A DNA stretch of 5,623 bases. Source: M3007 sp964392655. GTDB lineage: Bacteria > Bacteroidota > Bacteroidia > Chitinophagales > Saprospiraceae. A program made the translations under genes and the position numbers. Positions 1-5,623 of the stretch are shown here, one piece after another. The notes beneath the pieces are model-generated. The model saw nothing but the letters and a program-made list of their open reading frames with translations, had not been told where the DNA came from and searched no databases. The stretch covers positions 1 to 5,623 of the forward strand of contig CAYMQY010000255.1 in assembly GCA_964392655.1 (NCBI GenBank). Direction: 5' to 3'. Position 1 is the first letter of the stretch, and the number at the start of each line of letters is the position of its first letter.

Positions 1-12
1 TCTTGCTAATCT

Positions 13-99
13 GGGCAAAAACACGTATTTTTTATAATTGGATCAGTTTGAGTTGTAGCATTCACAAACTAACCAAACTGGCTTCTACGTGTTTTGCCC
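13..99. repeat. Long-armed inverted repeat downstream of the protease gene
   Basis: GGGCAAAAACACGTA (13-27) and TACGTGTTTTGCCC (86-99) are reverse complements over 14 bp, with one extra A in the left arm. The 58-bp AT-rich interval (28-85) contains CAGTTTG (44-50), which can pair with CAAACTG (74-80) or, shortened, with CAAACT (65-70); these two inner hairpins exclude each other. The structure begins about 50 bp beyond the protease stop. Neither arm is followed by a T-tract, so it is not a canonical intrinsic terminator, although a role in protecting the mRNA end or in protein binding is possible. No transposase gene accompanies it. Confidence 0.6.
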
Positions 100-150
100 C
101 TGATTCGCATGATTCATGTCTCTGCGGTGCTTTTTTACACAAACCGGCGC

Positions 151-3100
151 TTACCGCACCACCAATTTCCGCACACCGCTACCCTCGGCGGTATCCACCG
201 AAACGACGTACACACCTTCCGGCAAATTGGCCACGTTCAGCAACATGGTGTTCTGGCCGGCTGCGAGGGCCAGGGTATGTACCATACGACCGGCGGCGTC
301 GAAGACGCGAATACGGGCATCCGACTTCAGGTTTTCGCCAAATGCCATGCGTACCGTTTCGGTAGCCGGGTTGGGGGTCAGCAGGAAGTCGAGCGTTTGG
401 GCCTCTGCTGTGCCGAGCGGGAGCGGCTCCACCGTGAAGCAGTCATAAATCAGACCGCCTTCGCCGTCGGTCACGGAGAAACAGAATTTGTCCGTGAGGG
501 CGTTGGTGCCGTAGTGGAAGTAGCGCAATGCACCGTTGTTGATGTCCGCCTGGGAAAACTGGTAGCCGACGGGCATTTCGCCGGTCCAGTACCACTGCAA
601 CTGGCCGTGCTGCGGTTTGCTCATCAGCGTGTACACCAACTGGTTGTCGGTATTATTGGCGTCTTCCGTTTTCAGCAGCGAAGTTTCCACCGCAGCATTG
701 GTTCCCGGATTAAGTATCAGTGTGTTGTTGTTCACCAGCACAGGCGGATTTAGCGAACTGCTGGAGCAGAATTCTATTTCAAATGCCGACAAAGTGCCGC
801 CCGAACTTTGGAAGTTGTCCTTCGCGCGCAGCGTCCAAATGCCGGTGGTGGGTTGGCTGTTGAACGCGTTCAGGAGTTGTTCCGGCCTGAAAACCTTGCC
901 ATTGTTGGAGGGCGGGCAATCGAACGTGGTATTGGGGCTGGAGTCGTCGAAACCAAAATTGAAGTTGCCGTTGTAACTGCCGCATTTCTGCAACAGCAGT
1001 CGCACTTCGGTTCCGGTGGGGCCGACAAGGAGGAATTCCATATCCCGGAAAAACGTGTGACTGCCCTGAACCTTCTTCACGTTCACGTCGCTGATGATGG
1101 CGCTTGCAGTCACGTTGATTTTGGACTCCACAACCGGAGTACCGTTTGCCGAAATGTTTTTGGGCAGGTCGGTCGCCGAGAAGGTAGCGCACACATCCAC
1201 GAGGGTAGAGAACACGAATGGCCCCTGCCAGTCACCCGAACCGCATTCGTTTTTGGGACGAATTTGCCAGTAGTACACCGTGCCTTTTTCCAGAAGCACC
1301 GGCACCTGGAAACTGTCCACGCTGATGCCGTCCAGTTGGGCAATGATAGTACCCGGCGCAAAGGTCGGGCTGGTGGCCAACTGCACTTCGTAGGTGTTGG
1401 CATTCGGCGACGGGTTCCAGCGCAGAGCCGGCGCGCGGTTTTGCCCGTCGGCGCCGTTGGCCGGCGACTTGAGCGAGAGCGCGGAGTAATCATTGTTGAA
1501 AATCGAGACCACTTTCACCATCGTTTTGGTGATGCTGCCGGAAGTAGCGCTGATGGTGAGGTTAAACGTACCTTCCGGTTGGCCGGCAGGCATATCCAGC
1601 GTCAGCATTACATCGCTGCCGGGGTTGGCGGGATTGGGCGAAAATGTAGCCGTGACACCGGACGGCAGACCGCTTGCGCTCAAGGTGAGCGGATCGCTGA
1701 AGCCGGATATTGATGTGCTGCTGAAAATACTGCTGTGCTGCGCCGGCAGGCAGATGGTGTCGAACACCGACGGCGCGCACAGGCTGAACGACGGTTGTGT
1801 CGGCGCCTCGATGCGCAGGTTGGAATTGGACATGTCGAAAAACACATTGTCCTGCGATTCCACCATGATGCGCACGCTGTTGCTGGTCAGGCTCGGTACC
1901 CGGATGCAGGCGCGCCCGTTGTTGGGCAGGTTGGACGCTAACAGCACCGGGAACGAAGAACCGCCGTCGGTACTCATTCGGATGTTGACGAGTTTGCTGT
2001 TGACCGGCGCCCGGTCGGTATTGGACACATCCCACTCCACGATGCGGTCTTCGCCAACGGTCCAAACGACACCGTTTGCATTCGGGTAAAGCACGACAAA
2101 CGGGCCGGCTGCGGTGGTGACGGTCATTTTGGTTTCATCCCAGTCCACACCGGCTTTGCCGTCGCGTGTGGTCACCCGGAAGGTCAGTCCACGGGCATAT
2201 TGCGGCAATACTTCCGCGTCCGAGGGCATATTGGAAGCCACGGTGGACAAGCGGGGGAAGTAACGCGTAGGCTGGCTGACGGGCAGAAACGAGCGGAACA
2301 TCGGCGCGTTACCGGTGGGCGAACCGAGCTGTACGGACGGGCCGAGGTCGTACTGTTCCCAGCAGTACGAGAGCGGGTCGTTGTCGGAGTCGGTGGCTGC
2401 ACCGGTGAGCCGGAACGGCGTGCCGACGGGAATGGTCACGTTTTTCGGGCTTGTGATGGTCACCTCCGGTTCATTGTTGGTGGTGGGCACGACGGTGCCG
2501 CAGCCCGTACCACCACCTTGCCACACGAACTGTTTCACCTCCACAATAGTGCCGATGTGGTAGTACGAGTCGCCGTCGCCCTGGAGGCTATTGCCGTTGG
2601 GGCATGCCCCGGCATACGACATGATGGTACTGCCGCTACCGGGTTCGAACGCGGTGCTGGGAGCCAATTGTTGCTCCACACCCGGGCAGTTGCTCCAGGT
2701 ATGGCCGGCATCTGCCTGGTGCCCGAATTCGTGTGCGGCTACCCGGTAAAAATATTCCGTGCTGGTATTTTGTGCCGAAGAAGCGCCGCGCGCTTTGGTC
2801 AGCAGTTCACAAATCCGTCCGCTTACAACGCCTACCTGGTTTCCGGTAACATAGCGGGAGAAAACGTGCCCCACATCATAAGCGCTTGTACCGAGAATGG
2901 GGTTAATAGCGGAGGGGTTCTGGCCCATCCAGTCGCCCACGGTATTGCCGGAATACGGGTCGGTATCCGGGTCGAGGAAGATGATTTCGTCGTTATTGGC
3001 AATCAGAATAAGGCGCACGCCGTAGTCGCGCTCCTGAATGGCGACGATGTAGTTGAGGGCGGTATTGATGGCACTCAGCACTGCCGGTTTTGTACTGCCA

Positions 3101-3783
3101 TAAAATTGTGAGTACTCGCCTTTGGCCGCAATGGCAATGCGGTAGGTTTTGATGTCCACCGTGGCACTGCCCCGGTTGGCTGCTGCCGGGCCGTTTTCCA
3201 GCAGTTTTTCCCATGATTCTGCATCGTGTCCGTGGTCTTCCACACCACAGGGGATGCCGTTGGCGAGTATCTCGTCTTTGGGCAAATCCGTCAAACGGTA
3301 GGTAATGTAGTGGGTGTTCAGGCCTTCCGCGTAGGTGCGTACCGACTGGGAGGAACCGTCGGCATCGAACACGAACGCGTGAAAACCGAGGTAACCCACG
3401 CCGAGGCGAACAATGGAGCCGTCGGCTGCTTGGCCGGCGTACGTGCGGATTTCCGGGTATTTGGCCGTGAGTTCAGGTTCCATGATCGGCGATTCCCAAA
3501 CCTGAAAACTGCGCATGGTGCCGTCGGCGAGCGGAATATCGAGCAACAAGGGCTGCTGCCGGGCGGCCTGCGTGAATTCCATGGGCGCCTGTTTCAGGGC
3601 GCCGACCATTGCCGGGTAATCCATTTGGAACGTATGGTACCGCACAGGTTGCAGGCGGCGTTCGGCGTTTTCGGGAAGATGAATACTTTGTTCTGCAACA
3701 GGTTTCCAGAAATTGAGGGCGTTTTGGGCAAAAAGATTCATCCCAAGACCCATCAAACACACAAGTAAGGCGAGTTGACGCAT
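151..3783 (-). CDS. Secreted reprolysin-like (M12B-type metzincin) zinc metalloprotease with P-domain and T9SS type A sorting domain
   Basis: Predicted extracellular zinc endopeptidase of 1,210 residues. Residues 1-20 form a signal peptide (Arg2, hydrophobic core, cleavage near LFA-Q). A propeptide spans about 21-203 and holds a PCGVED motif at 178-183. The metzincin catalytic domain covers about 210-423, with zinc motif HEFGHQADAGH (351-361; ligands His351, His355, His361; catalytic Glu352) and Met-turn STIMSYAG (Met388). Beta-sandwich modules follow at about 436-558, 559-660 and 661-763, then a fibronectin III-like domain (768-863), a proprotein-convertase P-domain (864-1006), a CSPG/cadherin-like repeat (1012-1121) and a type A sorting domain (1131-1210: TPNPATETV, RVFDAAGRMV, LPEGVYVVSV, RKLVVR). 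Family knowledge: such proteins cross the outer membrane by T9SS and lose the sorting domain on attachment or release. An in-frame ATG at 3819 would add 12 residues; I prefer 3783 because it puts the hydrophobic core right after the start. Oddity: the motif's usual Gly is Asp358. Substrate unknown. Confidence 0.93.
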   Translation of the reverse strand: MRQLALLVCLMGLGMNLFAQNALNFWKPVAEQSIHLPENAERRLQPVRYHTFQMDYPAMVGALKQAPMEFTQAARQQPLLLDIPLADGTMRSFQVWESPIMEPELTAKYPEIRTYAGQAADGSIVRLGVGYLGFHAFVFDADGSSQSVRTYAEGLNTHYITYRLTDLPKDEILANGIPCGVEDHGHDAESWEKLLENGPAAANRGSATVDIKTYRIAIAAKGEYSQFYGSTKPAVLSAINTALNYIVAIQERDYGVRLILIANNDEIIFLDPDTDPYSGNTVGDWMGQNPSAINPILGTSAYDVGHVFSRYVTGNQVGVVSGRICELLTKARGASSAQNTSTEYFYRVAAHEFGHQADAGHTWSNCPGVEQQLAPSTAFEPGSGSTIMSYAGACPNGNSLQGDGDSYYHIGTIVEVKQFVWQGGGTGCGTVVPTTNNEPEVTITSPKNVTIPVGTPFRLTGAATDSDNDPLSYCWEQYDLGPSVQLGSPTGNAPMFRSFLPVSQPTRYFPRLSTVASNMPSDAEVLPQYARGLTFRVTTRDGKAGVDWDETKMTVTTAAGPFVVLYPNANGVVWTVGEDRIVEWDVSNTDRAPVNSKLVNIRMSTDGGSSFPVLLASNLPNNGRACIRVPSLTSNSVRIMVESQDNVFFDMSNSNLRIEAPTQPSFSLCAPSVFDTICLPAQHSSIFSSTSISGFSDPLTLSASGLPSGVTATFSPNPANPGSDVMLTLDMPAGQPEGTFNLTISATSGSITKTMVKVVSIFNNDYSALSLKSPANGADGQNRAPALRWNPSPNANTYEVQLATSPTFAPGTIIAQLDGISVDSFQVPVLLEKGTVYYWQIRPKNECGSGDWQGPFVFSTLVDVCATFSATDLPKNISANGTPVVESKINVTASAIISDVNVKKVQGSHTFFRDMEFLLVGPTGTEVRLLLQKCGSYNGNFNFGFDDSSPNTTFDCPPSNNGKVFRPEQLLNAFNSQPTTGIWTLRAKDNFQSSGGTLSAFEIEFCSSSSLNPPVLVNNNTLILNPGTNAAVETSLLKTEDANNTDNQLVYTLMSKPQHGQLQWYWTGEMPVGYQFSQADINNGALRYFHYGTNALTDKFCFSVTDGEGGLIYDCFTVEPLPLGTAEAQTLDFLLTPNPATETVRMAFGENLKSDARIRVFDAAGRMVHTLALAAGQNTMLLNVANLPEGVYVVSVDTAEGSGVRKLVVR

Positions 3784-3902
3784 GATGTACTGTTGTTTAA
3801 AAAAACGTGAAAAGCGCATGTGGGTTAAACGAGCAACAAAATTCCGGTTTTTAACGGTGTTGGCGGACGGTTTTTCCAGCCTTTGCTAAAAATGACTTAA
3901 CT

Positions 3903-3931
3903 AAAAAAGGATGTCTGGTCTGTCAGGACAT
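3903..3931 (-). terminator. Probable rho-independent terminator of the LysE-family gene
   Basis: Read on the minus strand, ATGTCCTG and CAGACAT form a 7-bp stem with one bulged C and a six-base loop (ACAGAC). Two bases and then six consecutive T (3903-3908) follow. It begins about 65 bp after the exporter stop and about 120 bp before the protease start, which suits separation of the two transcripts. The stem is only moderately GC-rich, so strength is uncertain. Confidence 0.45.
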
Positions 3932-3952
3932 TTAAAAACCACCGGGACCAGA

Positions 3953-3989
3953 ACTCAAACACAAAAACACTCAAACACAAAAACACTCA
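3953..3989. repeat. 16-bp tandem repeat, 2.3 copies
   Basis: The unit ACTCAAACACAAAAAC occurs perfectly at 3953-3968 and 3969-3984, and a third copy starts at 3985 (ACTCA) before the sequence diverges. It lies 7 bp after the exporter stop codon and before the probable terminator, so it would be in the exporter mRNA's 3' untranslated region, reading as T/G-rich. It has no dyad symmetry and no spacers, so it is a short minisatellite and not a CRISPR. Its function is unknown; slipped-strand variation in copy number is likely. Confidence 0.85.
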
Positions 3990-3996
3990 TGACAGG

Positions 3997-4677
3997 TTAT
4001 TTCATTAGCACCCGTACCATAAGCACCACCCCTGAAATCAGCAGCGCAATGCCGATCCCCTGTTGCAAACGCCGGATATGGTGCGGATTGAGCAGCGCCC
4101 GCACGCGTTTGGCGGCGTAGGCTTTTAGCACGTCGGTGGCGATGAGTGCGAACAACATACCGCCGAAAAACGATACCGTTTCCTGGGGCGACCATTCGTT
4201 GGACACCACCACGGCGCTGGCCAAGCCAAGCCAGAAAAAGACGGTAAACGGGTTAATGGTGTTCAGCAAAAAACCCCGCAACGCATAGCCCGGATAGCCC
4301 CAGCGCGTCCAGTTGTGCTCCACGCCCGGCGGCTCGGGGCCGTCAATGGCGTCGAGTACGCGGTCGGCAGTGGTGTTGTGCTCGTCGGCCACAGGCACTT
4401 TGCGACTTAGCAAAGTGCTTGTGCCGAAGAGTACCAGTACCGAGCTGCCGCCCAGGCCCGCCCAGAAGGTGAAATTCGGCAATGCCGTCAGCGCCGTCAG
4501 GGCATCCACCCAGCGGTAGATGACGTAGATGTACAGCGCGTCGCTGACCCAAATGCCGGAAGCCAGCGCAATGCCCGCCCGGAAACCGCGGTCCAGACTG
4601 GCCTGCACGATAGCGAAGAGCAATGGGCCGACCATAAAACTGAGGGAGAGGCCCAGGAGGATGCCTTGGAAAATCAT
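3997..4677 (-). CDS. LysE-family translocator (amino-acid exporter-like inner membrane protein)
   Basis: A 226-residue polytopic membrane protein of the LysE/RhtB type, whose known members export amino acids or related small solutes from the cytoplasm using the proton gradient. The N-terminal signature is clear: MVGPLLFAIVQASLDRGFRAG at about 15-35, then an SGIWVSDALY segment that matches the family's second helix. Hydrophobic stretches lie at about 3-25, 34-55, 68-90, 131-157, 167-185 and 205-223, fitting six helices. The second half carries the typical NTINPFTVFFWLGL motif (139-152). A hydrophilic, acidic loop of about 40 residues (91-129) separates the halves. The ATG at 4677 is the only possible one, because an in-frame stop sits five codons upstream. 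The gene follows the toxin gene by 73 bp but looks functionally unrelated, and a probable terminator lies about 65 bp after its stop. The transported substrate cannot be told from sequence. Confidence 0.88.
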   Translation of the reverse strand: MIFQGILLGLSLSFMVGPLLFAIVQASLDRGFRAGIALASGIWVSDALYIYVIYRWVDALTALTALPNFTFWAGLGGSSVLVLFGTSTLLSRKVPVADEHNTTADRVLDAIDGPEPPGVEHNWTRWGYPGYALRGFLLNTINPFTVFFWLGLASAVVVSNEWSPQETVSFFGGMLFALIATDVLKAYAAKRVRALLNPHHIRRLQQGIGIALLISGVVLMVRVLMK

Positions 4678-4699
4678 GGCGCGAAGGTATCAAAACCTT

Positions 4700-4715
4700 T
4701 GGAGGGTTACCTCCA
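4700..4715 (-). other. Small hairpin between the AbiEii-type gene and the LysE-family gene
   Basis: On the minus strand, TGGAGG-TAAC-CCTCCA forms a perfect 6-bp GC-rich stem with a four-base loop, 35 bp after the toxin stop and 22 bp before the exporter ATG. The downstream tail AAGGTTTTG has only four T, so this is at best a weak terminator; it could instead be a leader structure for the exporter. The GGAGG is about 30 bases from the ATG, too far to act as its ribosome binding site. Confidence 0.35.
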
Positions 4716-4750
4716 GTCTCGAATGAACATACCGGCGACCAGCATGCCAA

Positions 4751-5365
4751 TTACAATGTAGCAACCGCCGCCAGAATCTTTTTTTTGACTTGTGGCCAGG
4801 CTACTTGCCTTTTTATCAACACAGGAGGGTCATCATCTTCTGCGTCCTCGAAGTAAGTCAAACTTTTTATGATATGAAAAGTCGTACTGAGCCTGAATTT
4901 CTCGTGGTGGAGGCTGAGCATCTCTTGTAGGGTCATTTTTTCCAAAAGAAAGTACAGGTCGTAAAAGTCTTTTTTCTTTCCCCTTCCAGCGATGGCGTCT
5001 AATTTCATCGGCGCAATATCTTCCGGGGTGAAAAGTCGAAGATTGTCCTCCGTTCTCACTGGGCGGATCGTCGGGTAATTGAATCTCAAAAAATCTACTT
5101 TTATCCCCTGAACACGGGTTAGCAAAGTGCCTTTCACCTTCGTTAATACCTCAATCTCCTGAAAATCCTGCTCCAGATTTTTCAAGAGATCGGTGCCATC
5201 AAAGTCTGTCTCCGAAAACAAATCGAGATCAATGGACTTTCTGTGACCAATTTGGAGTGAAAGCGACGTACCTCCAACCAGGCAAAATGTGGAAAGATAG
5301 CTCTTGTCCATCAACTTCCTCAGTAGTTCCAGTGTGTCGGGTTCGACTGTTTCATAGTGTAGCAT
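4751..5365 (-). CDS. Nucleotidyltransferase, AbiEii/AbiGii toxin family
   Basis: A 204-residue protein of the AbiEii/AbiGii (DUF1814) family, DNA-polymerase-beta-like nucleotidyltransferases. Characterised relatives act as toxins: AbiEii is GTP-binding and bacteriostatic, and mycobacterial MenT enzymes add nucleotides to tRNA 3' ends. Visible catalytic features are the Gly-Gly loop (VGGTSLSLQIGHR, Gly31-Gly32), the paired metal-binding acids in SIDLDLF (Asp46, Asp48), a probable third acid in VDFL (Asp91), and the downstream family motif KLDAIAGRGKKKDFYDLYFL (121-140; Lys121, Arg128, Lys132-Asp133, Asp136). The C-terminus (LTYFEDAEDDDPP, then AWPQVKKKI) also looks like the family, so the gene appears intact. 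The N-terminus MLHYETVEPDTLELL is typical and supports the ATG at 5365, inside the upstream gene. Sampled stretches are roughly 43% GC against 55-60% or more in the exporter and protease, which suggests acquisition. Whether it acts as toxin, phage-defence effector or housekeeping enzyme is inference. Confidence 0.9.
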   Translation of the reverse strand: MLHYETVEPDTLELLRKLMDKSYLSTFCLVGGTSLSLQIGHRKSIDLDLFSETDFDGTDLLKNLEQDFQEIEVLTKVKGTLLTRVQGIKVDFLRFNYPTIRPVRTEDNLRLFTPEDIAPMKLDAIAGRGKKKDFYDLYFLLEKMTLQEMLSLHHEKFRLSTTFHIIKSLTYFEDAEDDDPPVLIKRQVAWPQVKKKILAAVATL

Positions 5366-5622
5366 CTGAAACCTGTTTTGGGGATGGAGAAATAGGCACT
5401 ACAAAAACTCAAGGTACGGTTGTCTAAGTAGCGCAGGTTAACGAGAATCTCCTGAATGCGAGGCTTGCCGTAGTAAGCCAGTATCGCTTTGAATTCGGGC
5501 CAGGTGCCGTGCAGGATGACGCGCTCCACGATCGTTTTGGCATGTGTGTCAAGTCTTATTCTGGAAGCATCTGTGTCCCAAAACAAGGCGGGCGATAGTG
5601 GCAGGTCTTGCCAGTTTTTGAT
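5320..5622 (-). CDS. DUF6922-like protein, probable partner/antitoxin of the AbiEii-type toxin (5' end outside window)
   Basis: The last 100 codons of a small gene whose start lies beyond the right edge. The frame is open to the edge (reading IKNWQDLPLSPALFWDTD), so the TTG at 5586 is only an internal Leu codon. The visible protein has PALFWDTD (residues about 11-18), a helical stretch with ERVILHGTWPEFKAIL (33-48), YYGKPRIQEILVN (50-62), LRYLDNRTLSFC (63-74) and FSIPKTGFRCY (78-88). From memory, this order of motifs matches the short DUF6922 domain found next to AbiEii-like genes in Bacteroidota; the Pfam label needs confirming. It would be a compact DNA-binding or neutralising partner, much smaller than a classical AbiEi antitoxin, which has a winged-helix domain plus a C-terminal domain. 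It overlaps the toxin gene by 46 nt. Its antitoxin role is inferred from position. The promoter must lie outside the window. Confidence 0.82.
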   Translation of the reverse strand: MKNWQDLPLSPALFWDTDASRIRLDTHAKTIVERVILHGTWPEFKAILAYYGKPRIQEILVNLRYLDNRTLSFCSAYFSIPKTGFRCYTMKQSNPTHWNY

Positions 5623-5623
5623 T

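Larger units (their letters stand above)
3784..3996. other. Intergenic region upstream of the protease gene
   Basis: This 213-bp stretch holds no gene. In minus-strand order it carries the tandem repeat, the probable exporter terminator, and about 120 bp that should contain the protease promoter and leader. The best match to the Bacteroidota -7 element (TAnnTTTG) is GAATTTTG at 3837-3844, with one mismatch and no clear -33 TTG, so it is only a weak candidate. If it is real, the transcript would start near 3830, leaving about 47 nt before the ATG at 3783 and only about 11 nt before the alternative ATG at 3819. No strong Shine-Dalgarno sequence precedes either start, which is usual in this phylum. 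Confidence 0.4.

Noticed and set aside
13..99. Terminal inverted repeats of an insertion sequence
   Set aside because: The interval is only 58 bp, no transposase is encoded, and no flanking direct repeat is visible around the arms.
808..3111. Long open frames on the plus strand opposite the protease (for example 808-1713 and 2200-3111)
   Set aside because: They are antisense to a gene with clear domains, rich in Arg, Gly, Val and His as expected for shadows of GC-rich coding DNA, and show no recognisable motifs.
3953..3989. CRISPR array
   Set aside because: The repeat unit is only 16 bp, the copies are directly adjacent with no spacers, and there are no cas genes.
4701..4705. GGAGG (CCTCC counterpart at 4710-4714) as a ribosome binding site for the LysE-family gene
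   Set aside because: On the minus strand the GGAGG lies about 30 bases before the ATG and inside a hairpin. The spacing is wrong, and strong Shine-Dalgarno sites are uncommon in this phylum.
4343..4750. Minus-strand open frame starting at 4750, just after the toxin stop
   Set aside because: Most of it overlaps the well-supported LysE-family gene in another frame, and its protein is low-complexity (Pro, Arg, Gly, His) with no family features.
5320..5586. TTG at 5586 as the true start of the DUF6922-like gene
   Set aside because: The frame stays open upstream to the window edge, and the residues just before it (LPLSPA) look like family sequence, so the gene is truncated by the window and not started there.

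Overview
The window comes from a member of the Bacteroidota. The main evidence is a 1,210-residue secreted metalloprotease ending in a type A sorting domain of the type IX secretion system, which is essentially confined to that phylum. The short DUF6922-like gene paired with an AbiEii-type nucleotidyltransferase is also an arrangement familiar from Bacteroidota. The moderately high GC of the two chromosomal-looking genes would suit a Saprospiria- or Cytophagia-like lineage, but that placement is inference.

All four genes lie on the minus strand. In transcription order, from the right edge: (1) the 3' part of a short DUF6922-like gene (5320-5622, cut by the window edge); (2) an AbiEii/AbiGii-family nucleotidyltransferase toxin gene (4751-5365), whose ATG lies inside gene 1; (3) a LysE-family exporter (3997-4677); (4) the T9SS metalloprotease (151-3783). 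Non-coding stretches are short: 73 bp between genes 2 and 3, with a small hairpin; 213 bp between genes 3 and 4, with a 16-bp tandem repeat, a probable terminator and the protease leader; and 150 bp after the protease, with a long-armed inverted repeat.

Genes 1 and 2 look like one translationally coupled module, probably a toxin-antitoxin or phage-defence unit of the AbiE type with an unusually small partner. Its toxin gene is visibly poorer in GC than the exporter and protease genes, so it was probably acquired. The exporter and the protease are each likely to be transcribed on their own and have no evident shared pathway.

The points most worth a second look are the 46-nt overlap in the toxin module, the metzincin zinc motif in which the usual glycine is aspartate, a cysteine-switch-like motif in the protease propeptide, and two unexplained repeat structures in the intergenic DNA. 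I see no RNA genes, insertion sequences or CRISPR arrays.
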